Of a stretch of 15,994 bases of DNA, positions 8,218 to 14,733 are shown piece by piece. The translations under genes were made by a program, and so were the position numbers. Under the pieces are notes generated by a model. The model ran no database searches, was not told where the DNA came from, and saw only the letters and a list, made by a program, of their open reading frames with translations. The stretch's first letter is position 1; the number at the start of each line of letters is the position of its first letter. Location: NCBI GenBank assembly GCA_015492395.1, contig WGFD01000183.1:1-15994 (forward strand), in the 5' to 3' direction. The DNA comes from Deltaproteobacteria bacterium. Lineage in GTDB: Bacteria > Desulfobacterota > GWC2-55-46 > S146-70.

Positions 8218-8832
8218 ATGGTGGATACGCCGGATACATGCCCGGTTATCAGAGGTATGAGGGTTGATATAGTGGCGTTGGGCTCTATATCCCACCGTTG
8301 TGTCCCTGGACTTTGTAAAGATTCCAAGAGTTGCTGTGAGAGTTACGAAGTCTGCGTAGGTAAGAAGGAGTTGCCTGATATCATAGGCATTATGCCGGAT
8401 GCCTCCACCTTTTCTCCTGACTTGAGGTCCGGTGCCGATTACAACAATGTGTTCGAAGAAGTGGCGTACGGCCTGTCATCGATTGATACCAACGAAGACG
8501 GACTCTGTTCATTTGCATATCATGGAGATGAGAATGATGTCCTTTGTTCTCTCCATTCCGCCGCTATGGAGCTGGGCCTTGAACCAGCCTCTGTAAAGCC
8601 AAGATCGTGTGTTCTGTGGCCGTTGGCGTTGTCGGAGGGCGGGGACAAGGTGCTGTCCATCCAGGATGATGCCTTTTCTTTTCCATGCAACACGCCGAGA
8701 GACGGAGGGCTCGGTGGCCTGGACAGGTCTGTTTCAGTTATAATTTCAGACGTCTTTGGAAAAGAATTTCTTGCTGAACTTATTGGGATAATAGATGCAA
8801 GGGGGGGTGAGGTCGTTCAACCGGGACAATAA
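8218..8832 (+). CDS. cysteine-rich DUF3109-like protein
   Basis: A 204-residue soluble protein with no signal peptide. Cysteines fall in clusters: C28, C33, C39 and C40 (LCKDSKSCC), C46, C97 (GLCSF), C110 (LCSLHSAA), C131 (KPRSCVLWPL) and C157. The order GxCxF, CSxHxAA, KPxxCxLWP is what I associate with DUF3109 and the wider YkgJ-like group of putative metal or Fe-S binding proteins; function is unknown. ATG 8218 has GAGGGG directly upstream, closer than usual. It heads a run with the DUF523 and UPF0173 genes (gaps of 25 and 19 bases), probably one operon. Metal binding is inferred from Cys spacing only. Confidence 0.75.
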   Translation: MVDTPDTCPVIRGMRVDIVALGSISHRCVPGLCKDSKSCCESYEVCVGKKELPDIIGIMPDASTFSPDLRSGADYNNVFEEVAYGLSSIDTNEDGLCSFAYHGDENDVLCSLHSAAMELGLEPASVKPRSCVLWPLALSEGGDKVLSIQDDAFSFPCNTPRDGGLGGLDRSVSVIISDVFGKEFLAELIGIIDARGGEVVQPGQ

Positions 8833-8857
8833 CCAAAGGCGGGTAACCGGAGGGCTG

Positions 8858-9295
8858 TTGAACCGTGACCCTGTTATAGTCAGTGCGTGCCTGGTTGGAG
8901 TGAATTGCCGTTACGATGGTGGTAGTGCATTCAGGGAGGATGTATTGGAGCTCCAGGGAAGGCCACCCATACCACTCTGCCCGGAGCAGTTGGGTGGCCT
9001 CCCGACCCCCAGGGTGCCGGCGGAGATATCAGAAGGGGGCGGGAGGGATGTGTTGCGAGGGACTGCGCATGTGGAAGATCTCAATGGCATGGATGTGACT
9101 GAGAGATTTTTAAACGGGGCATACGAGGTCTTGAAGATTATGCGGCTATTTGATATAAGGAAAGCTGTCCTGAAGGATAAAAGCCCGTCATGTGGTGGAA
9201 AACAGATATACAGAAAAGGCAGGCTTATAGAGGGTATGGGTGTCACCGCCTTCTTACTCAATAGTGCAGGCATAAAAATAAAGGTTGTAGAGTGA
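8858..9295 (+). CDS. DUF523 family protein
   Basis: Short cytosolic protein, 145 residues from the chosen start, with all the DUF523 hallmarks: VSACLVGVNCRYDGG at the N terminus, LCPEQLGGLPTPR in the middle, and LKDKSPSCGG near the C terminus. The conserved Cys residues suggest a metal, Fe-S or thiol role; I know of no firm biochemical function for the family. I chose TTG 8858 because GGAGGG (8849-8854) lies just upstream and the family normally has about eight residues before the SAC motif. The alternative is ATG 8795, adding 21 residues unlike the family and overlapping the upstream gene by 38 bases. The next gene begins 19 bases on. Confidence 0.85.
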   Translation: MNRDPVIVSACLVGVNCRYDGGSAFREDVLELQGRPPIPLCPEQLGGLPTPRVPAEISEGGGRDVLRGTAHVEDLNGMDVTERFLNGAYEVLKIMRLFDIRKAVLKDKSPSCGGKQIYRKGRLIEGMGVTAFLLNSAGIKIKVVE

Positions 9296-9314
9296 ATCTT
9301 AAGGAGGTGTTTAC

Positions 9315-9986
9315 ATGAAGATTACATATCACGGTCATTCCTGTTTTCTGGTCGAAGGTAGCAAGGGGAGCATAATATTCGATCCTTTCTTGAAAGATAA
9401 CCCGCTTGCAAAGGTGAAACCACGGGATATCAGAGTAGACGCCGTACTTGTAACCCACGGCCACTTCGATCATGTAGGCGACGCGGTAGAGATCAGTAAG
9501 AATAACAATGCCATAGTAATAGCCCCATTTGAACTTGCAAACTACTGTCAGAACAAAGGAGCCGCCAGCCACCCCATGCATATAGGGGGGAGCCATGCTT
9601 TTCCATTCGGTACGGTTAAATTAACGATTGCTCACCATGGTTCTACTACGGAGACAGGTGCGACCGGCAATCCCTGCGGTTTCTTGCTGAATATGGATGG
9701 TAAGTTGATCTACCATGCCGGTGATACCGGGCTGTTTTCGGATATGAGGCTGATAGGGGAGTTGAATGATATTGACGTTGCGCTCCTTCCCATTGGTGAC
9801 AACTTTACGATGGGTATTGAGGATGCGTTAAAGGCGGTTGAATTTTTGAACCCCGGAATAGCGATACCAATGCACTACAATACCTTTGATGTGATCCGGC
9901 AAGATCCGAACATCTTTGTTGATGGACTCAAGGATTCCCATACAAAAGGGGTGGTACTTGCAATAGGGGAGAGTATGGAGGTCTGA
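9315..9986 (+). CDS. UPF0173 metal-dependent hydrolase (metallo-beta-lactamase fold)
   Basis: A 223-residue soluble metallo-beta-lactamase-fold hydrolase. The zinc motif THGHFDH is at 47-53, further ligands are expected in AHHGSTTE and YHAGDTG, and a final His lies in IPMHYNTF, an order typical of UPF0173 (YtkL/YddR-like) proteins. The substrate is not known. The start is clear: a near-perfect AAGGAGGTG precedes ATG 9315. It ends the three-gene run with the Cys-rich and DUF523 genes, which all look like metal or thiol proteins. It converges on the minus-strand LuxR-type gene; no clear terminator is visible in the 64-base gap. Confidence 0.92.
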   Translation: MKITYHGHSCFLVEGSKGSIIFDPFLKDNPLAKVKPRDIRVDAVLVTHGHFDHVGDAVEISKNNNAIVIAPFELANYCQNKGAASHPMHIGGSHAFPFGTVKLTIAHHGSTTETGATGNPCGFLLNMDGKLIYHAGDTGLFSDMRLIGELNDIDVALLPIGDNFTMGIEDALKAVEFLNPGIAIPMHYNTFDVIRQDPNIFVDGLKDSHTKGVVLAIGESMEV

Positions 9987-10050
9987 CCTGAACAGAATGT
10001 ACGGTAAGTGTATTCGCCGTCACTTGCTCTAAGGGATCGATTCGGGATCA

Positions 10051-10701
10051 TCAAAGCTTTTGATTAATGGTGTACTGTGTCTCTCCGATAATGTCGTTTT
10101 TTATGGCAAATGTGATGAGTTGGGACCGATTGTTGATATCCAATTTCTGAAAGATACGGTGCAAATGCGATTTGACCGTCGGTTCACTTATGTGAAGCTT
10201 CTGCGCGATCTCTTTATTCTTCAAACCAAGGGCGACCAGCTCTACTACATTCTCTTCACGCTCCGACAGATTCGGCTTACGCTTCTTCTTCAGTACATTT
10301 AGGCCTGTAATGACGTTTCTGACCGTTGCCTTGTCCAGCCACACTTCGCCGCTTGCAACGGCCACTATCGCCTTCCTCAGAAGGGCCGGTGTTGCATGTG
10401 ACAGCAAAACACCGCTTATCTTTTTGGTGAGGATGGCTGACATTATATTGTCTTCACCGCAACAGGTATCCAAGAGTATGAATTTGCCCGCCTTTGAAAG
10501 ATCCTCTTCGGTAAAGGTGTTATAGAGTGTTATAAAGTCAACGAGAATTACATCGGGTTCAGATGAATAAAGCTTACTTGTTTCATCAGGACCTACTCCT
10601 AAAACATCGATGGTTTCGAACTCGTCATCAACATCAAGTATCCTTTTAACACCCTCTGAAAATAGCATGTTACTAAAGGCAAGCGCCACCCTTATAGGCA
10701 T
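10051..10701 (-). CDS. LuxR/NarL-type response regulator with degenerate receiver domain
   Basis: A 216-residue regulator with an N-terminal receiver-like domain (1-120) and a C-terminal LuxR DNA-binding domain (about 145-205), with LSEREENVVELVALGLKNKE and then SEPTVKSHLHRIFQKL. The acceptor-type Asp is kept (Asp55 in VILVDF). However, the acidic pair that holds Mg2+ in normal receivers is replaced by Ala8-Phe9 (VALAFSN where NarL-type proteins have a DD pair), and the conserved Lys of the GYLLKD region is Ser101 (GVLLSH). Phosphorylation by a histidine kinase is therefore doubtful. ATG at 10701 is preferred: AGGAGG lies ten bases upstream and it begins with the family-like MPIRVAL; the frame is open further back to 10833. 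No kinase gene is adjacent. Confidence 0.88.
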   Translation of the reverse strand: MPIRVALAFSNMLFSEGVKRILDVDDEFETIDVLGVGPDETSKLYSSEPDVILVDFITLYNTFTEEDLSKAGKFILLDTCCGEDNIMSAILTKKISGVLLSHATPALLRKAIVAVASGEVWLDKATVRNVITGLNVLKKKRKPNLSEREENVVELVALGLKNKEIAQKLHISEPTVKSHLHRIFQKLDINNRSQLITFAIKNDIIGETQYTINQKL

Positions 10702-10804
10702 AAGATCCGTTCCTCCTGGAATATCCCTCCTATGCAGCCAGATGTACCAATTACAGTCTGCCTGAATGATACTTGCTATAGCTACCTGGCTTAGTTGCCA
10801 AAAC

Positions 10805-10833
10805 ATCATAATACGTAACAAATCTAATATCAA
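10805..10833 (-). promoter_or_regulatory. candidate sigma-70 promoter for the LuxR-type gene
   Basis: On the minus strand TTGATA (10828-10833) and TATGAT (10805-10810, five of six matches) are separated by exactly 17 bases. An A/T-rich tract with A-runs lies just upstream (10834-10862), as in UP elements. Transcription would start near 10798, giving a leader of about 97 bases before the ATG at 10701. Confidence 0.6.
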
Positions 10834-10924
10834 GTTTTTAACTTAATTTTTTGATAATTAAGGCTTGTCTTTGATCTCAATATGAACTAGACTTTAGCGG
10901 ACCTTAGTGTTTTTTGGAAAACCT

Positions 10925-11530
10925 ATGTCCTTTCCATGTATTGAGATAAGCCTGCCGCCCTGGCTGGATGACTACTTTAGCTGGTCCCGTGGTCCATACC
11001 TTAAGGTAGAGGACCGCATGGCACTTGTAATAGAGCTGTCCAGATTGAATATTGACAACGCCACAGGTGGACCATTTGCGGCAGGGATCTTTGATGTACA
11101 GTCTGGAAAACTATTGGCCCCTGGTGTCAATATGGTTGTGACCGGGAACCTCTCGGTTCTCCATGCGGAGATAGTGGCCATGATGATTGCGCAGAGGATT
11201 ATAGGCCATTACGATCTTGGAAGCAGTAGTATGGGGGGGTCTTATGAATTGGTTGCGACGACGGAGCCGTGTGCCATGTGTCTTGGTGCTATCCCATGGT
11301 CCGGCATCAGATATCTAGTCTGCGGTGCGCGTGATGAAGACGCACGCAGTGTGGGCTTCGATGAAGGGGTAAAACCGCCCGGATGGGTGCGTTCCATGAA
11401 GGATAGAGGCATACGGGTCTTAAGGGATGTCCTGCGAAGTGAGGCTGCGGGTGTACTGAAGCGATACCATGAGAGCGGCGGAATAATCTACGGCAGCATG
11501 CAGGGTCGTTTGCCGGAACGGCCACGCTAG
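10925..11530 (+). CDS. cytidine/deoxycytidylate deaminase-fold protein (nucleoside deaminase-like)
   Basis: A 201-residue zinc deaminase. The zinc and catalytic motif is HAE at 80-82 (VLHAEIVAMM), with PCAMC at 115-119, as in guanine, cytosine and tRNA-adenosine deaminases. ATGGPFAAGIFD (47-58) matches the usual substrate-site lead-in. It is longer than TadA or guanine deaminase (about 150-160), with an extra N-terminal stretch of some 30 residues rich in aromatics (WLDDYFSWSRGPY) and a C-terminal extension. The base it deaminates cannot be read from sequence; a nucleoside or free base is likelier than tRNA. I chose ATG 10925 over GTG 10907; neither has a good ribosome-binding site. Its stop codon shares the CTAG at 11527-11530 with the convergent dehydrogenase. 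Confidence 0.85.
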   Translation: MSFPCIEISLPPWLDDYFSWSRGPYLKVEDRMALVIELSRLNIDNATGGPFAAGIFDVQSGKLLAPGVNMVVTGNLSVLHAEIVAMMIAQRIIGHYDLGSSSMGGSYELVATTEPCAMCLGAIPWSGIRYLVCGARDEDARSVGFDEGVKPPGWVRSMKDRGIRVLRDVLRSEAAGVLKRYHESGGIIYGSMQGRLPERPR

Positions 11531-12480
11531 GCTATCTTCAACAGGACCTTCAATACACCATCCTGTGATGCGGTCTTGAATGCCTCTGCATATTCGGCCA
11601 GGCCGTATGTTGCTCTGATCAGTGGTTTGACGTCGATGGACCTGTTATCTAGGGCCTTTATAGCAGGGCGGAAGGGCCCGCATCTGGAGCCGACGATTGT
11701 AATCTCATCGACAACGACCTTATTCAAGTCTATCTGCCTTGGTCCGTTAAGAGTGGTCTTGATGACCAGCCTTCCCCGGGGACGTACCAGCTCCATAGCG
11801 TGATCTGGCCCTGCCGCAGAGCCTGTTGCATCGATAACAACATCGAATTTTCTATCGCCTATTTCCGGCCTCAGAATGGCCTCTATCCCCATATTCTTAA
11901 GGATGGAGAGCTTTTCTTTATGTCGACCGATTACAATAAGCCTTGCCCCGCGCACCGCAAGTGCCTGGCCTATAAGGAGGCCCAGCTTTCCGTCACCTAC
12001 AACCGCTGTGTCATCTGCCGGCCTTAGTTCTACCTGGCATGTAATTTCGAGGGCTGCGGCGAGGGGTTCTATAAAGACAGCATATTCATCGGGGAGGGAA
12101 TCGGGTATTATGTGGAGATTCCTTGCCGGGAGTGTCAGAAAATCGGCAAAGGCACCGTCCTTTCCAAGTATGCCCAACACACTGCGATGGTTGCAATGGT
12201 TTTCCAAGCCACTGTGGCAGTAGTCGCATGTGCCACAACCTATATTGATCTCACCTACGACTCTCCTCCCTTTAAACCTCACGTCGTCGCACTCTTCTAC
12301 TATTCCCGTAAACTCGTGGCCCGGTATGCCGGTGAAACCCATATACCCCTTTGCTATTTCAAGGTCCGTATTGCACAATCCGGCTGTGGTAACCCTTATC
12401 AATGCTTCGCCGTCTTTTGGCTTGGGGGGAGGATGGTTCTCTGTATACATCAATTCCTTGTTGAGGGTGACGGCACGCAT
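11527..12480 (-). CDS. zinc-dependent medium-chain alcohol dehydrogenase
   Basis: A 317-residue MDR-superfamily oxidoreductase. Catalytic zinc ligands are Cys36 (GLCNTD), His55 and Glu56 (PGHEF), and probably Glu138 (IEPLAA). Structural zinc cysteines are C82, C85, C88 and C96 (CGTCDYCHSGLENHC). The nucleotide loop is GDGKLG (162-167). The end of the next strand reads IGRHKEK, with Arg186 where NAD-preferring enzymes usually have Asp, which hints at NADP(H). At 317 residues it is shorter than the typical 340-350, so some loops are reduced. The substrate is unknown. It starts at ATG 12480 after a modest purine stretch. It is a distant paralogue of the dehydrogenase at 13696-14721 and converges on the deaminase gene with a 4-base overlap. 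Confidence 0.93.
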   Translation of the reverse strand: MRAVTLNKELMYTENHPPPKPKDGEALIRVTTAGLCNTDLEIAKGYMGFTGIPGHEFTGIVEECDDVRFKGRRVVGEINIGCGTCDYCHSGLENHCNHRSVLGILGKDGAFADFLTLPARNLHIIPDSLPDEYAVFIEPLAAALEITCQVELRPADDTAVVGDGKLGLLIGQALAVRGARLIVIGRHKEKLSILKNMGIEAILRPEIGDRKFDVVIDATGSAAGPDHAMELVRPRGRLVIKTTLNGPRQIDLNKVVVDEITIVGSRCGPFRPAIKALDNRSIDVKPLIRATYGLAEYAEAFKTASQDGVLKVLLKIA

Positions 12481-12513
12481 CTCTATTCTTACCTTTAATG
12501 CCTTTTACGGCCT

Positions 12514-12550
12514 CATGAACATGCATTGCGAGCGTAATATAACCTGTCCC
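12514..12550 (-). repeat. degenerate intergenic repeat, copy E
   Basis: On the minus strand this reads GGGACAGGTTATATT followed by ACGCTCGCAATGCATG and TTCATG. The first block matches copy A, the GCTCGC-ATGCATG block matches copy C, and ATGCATGTTCATG is identical to copy B. It lies just upstream of the dehydrogenase start at 12480. Confidence 0.5.
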
Positions 12551-12649
12551 GCCAGATCGATCTGTCTGCCAAGATTGACAGGCATGCATGGATCTTCAAT
12601 GTCCGCTTTCGACACTTTAGATTCATCAAACAGGCTATTTCTAATTCTA

Positions 12650-12673
12650 CCGGACATAGGCAGCCGCTTGTCT
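12650..12673 (-). repeat. possible diverged repeat, copy D
   Basis: On the minus strand AGACAAGCGGCTGCC and then TATGTCC is a weak match to AGACAAGCGCTCGCT of copy A and ATGCATGTCC of copy C. This is the most diverged member and could be chance similarity. Confidence 0.25.
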
Positions 12674-12740
12674 GCGTGCCTACGAGTTGGTGATATATGT
12701 CTCTTACAGTCTATCGTTTTGATACCGTTTCCAGGGGGAT

Positions 12741-13421
12741 CTAGTTCTTTGATGGGACCAGCATGATCTCTACTGTTCTATTGATGGCACGTACATCTTC
12801 TCCATTCTTTACGGGCAGCGGTCTGTAGTGCGCAACTCCTTCCGCAACCATCCGCTTGGGGTCAACTCCATATCCCCACTGCAGCACCTGTATGACAGAA
12901 GTGGCACGTGCTACGGAGAGTTCCCAGTTCGAGGGGTACCTTTTACGTAACTTTGTCCCTGGAGGCAGTTCATCGGCATGGCCGGTAATCCTTATGGTAT
13001 GGCTTTCAGACCTTTTAAGGATGGGTGCTATCCTCGCCAGTATCTCCCTTCCCTTCTTCTTGACGGTGGCGGAGCCCGAGTCAAAGAAGAGCCTTTCAAC
13101 CAATTTAACCCGAACAGCGCCCTCCAAGGTCTTGATCTCTACCTCTTTGGCGCTTATCTCCTCTTTGAGTTCCTCGATCATATCCTGCTTTGCCCTCTCC
13201 TGCTCTTCCTTTCTGGCCATGGCCTCCGCATAAGACTCCTTCTGCGATGAAGCCGAGTATTCTAACTGCGTCAGCCTCATTTGCAGTTGCTCATTCTCCT
13301 CCTTCACAACTGCGCACTCTTTCTGCAACGCTTGGTGTGTAGTGGTACCGACACAACCGGATAGGATGATGAATGCAGAGGGAATAATGAAGAGGCCAAT
13401 GTTCCGGAGCGTCACTTTCAT
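12741..13421 (-). CDS. OmpA/MotB-like peptidoglycan-binding lipoprotein
   Basis: A 226-residue envelope protein. It has a lipoprotein signal peptide with lipobox LSGC (Cys23). The next residue is Val, not Asp, so outer-membrane sorting is expected. Residues about 30-105 are charged and heptad-like (a coiled coil rich in E, K, Q), followed by an OmpA C-terminal domain at about 107-222. In that domain, Asp150 (GHAD) and Arg172 (ELSVARA) fit the diaminopimelate-binding pair, and YPSNWELSVARA plus NRTVEIML resemble the MotB branch. The protein would tie the outer membrane to peptidoglycan across a coiled-coil spacer. It is not MotB itself, having no transmembrane proton channel helix. ATG 13421 follows AAGGAT. 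The gene has its own likely promoter at 13607-13635. Confidence 0.93.
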   Translation of the reverse strand: MKVTLRNIGLFIIPSAFIILSGCVGTTTHQALQKECAVVKEENEQLQMRLTQLEYSASSQKESYAEAMARKEEQERAKQDMIEELKEEISAKEVEIKTLEGAVRVKLVERLFFDSGSATVKKKGREILARIAPILKRSESHTIRITGHADELPPGTKLRKRYPSNWELSVARATSVIQVLQWGYGVDPKRMVAEGVAHYRPLPVKNGEDVRAINRTVEIMLVPSKN

Positions 13422-13454
13422 ATCAGTTAATATCCTTTTTCACTTTATGCCACG

Positions 13455-13552
13455 CCGCCTGCCGCATGTCATCAAAACAGGCGGAACGAAGTCCGGATTG
13501 AAGCTCCCTGCGGCAAGCTACAGGGTTAGTGAGCGATGCATGTTCATGGTGT
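13455..13552 (+). repeat. degenerate intergenic repeat, copy B, with two hairpins
   Basis: Contains a perfect 7-bp inverted repeat CCGCCTG (13455-13461) / CAGGCGG (13478-13484), then CCCTG/CAGGG (13506-13525), then GAGCG-ATGCATGTTCATGG. The last block shares ATGCATGTTCATG exactly with copy E. The block GAAGCTCCCT...GCAAGCTACAG resembles GAAGTTCCCT...GCAGGCTGTAG beside copy C. It lies in the leader of the OmpA-like lipoprotein gene. Confidence 0.5.
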
Positions 13553-13606
13553 CAACGGTCTCCATACGGCTGCTAGTTGACTTCTGTCACTCTTGTTTGT
13601 GAAGAT

Positions 13607-13635
13607 ACTCTAAATAATCTTTGCGGATATGTCAA
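13607..13635 (-). promoter_or_regulatory. candidate sigma-70 promoter for the OmpA-like lipoprotein
   Basis: On the minus strand a perfect TTGACA (13630-13635) and TAGAGT (13607-13612, four of six) are 17 bases apart. Transcription would begin near 13600, giving a leader of about 180 bases that includes repeat copy B. The first bases TTGACATATNCG also occur at the cytochrome promoter. Confidence 0.55.
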
Positions 13636-13695
13636 GAGATATAACTTTTGTTGCCACGGTAGTTATACCGGTGAACTTTCGTGGGCTTCCTTGCT

Positions 13696-14721
13696 TTATT
13701 TCTGCGGTTCTATTATTACCTTGATAGATTTTCCTCCTTTTCCTACCAGTTCGAAACCTCTGGCTATCTCGCCGAGACCCAGGCGGTGTGTCACCATCTT
13801 TCCTGTCTCTATCCTGCCAGCCGCAAGCAGTTCAATAGCCTGCAGAAGTTCTTGTGGAGGCCCGGCATATGAAGTTGTTATCTTTATCCCCTCGCGCCAC
13901 ATGTCCCAAACCGGCAATGCGATGGTCCGATCCGGCATAAGAGGTGCGAATATTAGTAGAGTGCCTCCCCTCTCTACCGACCTTATACCGTCCAGTATTG
14001 CCGCCTCAGCACCTGCGCACACCGCAACAAGGTCCGCCAATATACCTCCGCTCTTCTCCCTAAAACGTTGAGGCAGATCTCCCCCGGCCTTCAATGCGAT
14101 ATCCGCTCCGAGGGCGGTCGCAATCCCCAGTCTTGAGTCGCTTATATCTACGGCACAGATGGTTCCAGCACCCATGGCTTTTGCCGCCTGTATATGGAGT
14201 AAGCCGGATATGCCGCTCCCGATTACCATAACATTCTGTCCAGGCTGGAAACCGGAGACCCTCAGTCCCCTCAGGACGCAGGCAAGGGGTTCAACGAATG
14301 TACCGTCCTCGAAGGATAACGTGTCAGGGAGATGGAACGTGCCACGGTCGACATTGAGCTGCGGGACATTCACGTATTCGGCGAAACCGCCGGGCACGAA
14401 GTTGGTCGTCCTGAGGGTGTCGCAGACCGAATAGTTGCCTTTAAGGCAGTGTCGGCATGTGTTGCAGGGGACGTGGTGGGTAACCACCACCCTGTCACCG
14501 ACCCTAAATCTATTCACCCCTTTGCCTACCTCTGCAACCACCCCAGCGACCTCGTGGCCCAGGACAAGGGGGGCCTTCTTGATGCGGTACCATTCCATCA
14601 CGTCGCTGCCGCATATCCCACTTGCCTCGATCCTTACAAGCAGTTCTCCGGGTCCGGTCTCGGGTACGTCCATCTCTTCGAGACGCACGTCGTTGTTGTT
14701 GTAATACATCCCTACACGCAT
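13696..14721 (-). CDS. zinc-dependent medium-chain dehydrogenase (sorbitol/threonine dehydrogenase-like)
   Basis: A 341-residue MDR enzyme that would oxidise or reduce an alcohol/ketone pair with NAD(H). Catalytic zinc ligands are Cys37 (GICGSD), His56 and Glu57 (LGHEVAG), with Glu144 (FVEPLAC). Structural zinc cysteines are C86, C89, C92 and C100. The Rossmann loop is GSGISG (168-173), and Asp192 (AVDIS) at the end of the second strand supports NAD over NADP. ATG 14721 is chosen with AGGA about ten bases upstream. A GTG at 14730 is in frame but too close to that site. The start is 12 bases after the stop of the LsrF-like gene, so the two are co-transcribed and their substrates are probably linked. 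The exact substrate is not readable from sequence. Confidence 0.93.
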   Translation of the reverse strand: MRVGMYYNNNDVRLEEMDVPETGPGELLVRIEASGICGSDVMEWYRIKKAPLVLGHEVAGVVAEVGKGVNRFRVGDRVVVTHHVPCNTCRHCLKGNYSVCDTLRTTNFVPGGFAEYVNVPQLNVDRGTFHLPDTLSFEDGTFVEPLACVLRGLRVSGFQPGQNVMVIGSGISGLLHIQAAKAMGAGTICAVDISDSRLGIATALGADIALKAGGDLPQRFREKSGGILADLVAVCAGAEAAILDGIRSVERGGTLLIFAPLMPDRTIALPVWDMWREGIKITTSYAGPPQELLQAIELLAAGRIETGKMVTHRLGLGEIARGFELVGKGGKSIKVIIEPQK

Positions 14722-14733
14722 CAGAGGCACATC

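Noticed and set aside
10702-10833. Upstream extension of the LuxR-type protein by 44 codons
   Set aside because: ATG 10701 has AGGAGG in place and gives the normal receiver start, while the extension contains the predicted -10 and -35 boxes.
12505-12657. Minus-strand open frame of 50 codons upstream of the dehydrogenase at 12480
   Set aside because: No ribosome-binding site, no recognisable protein pattern, and it overlaps repeat copy E, so the open frame is more likely chance.
13653-13672. CGGTA/TACCG hairpin downstream of the second dehydrogenase as a terminator
   Set aside because: Only a 5-bp stem, with no T-run on either strand.
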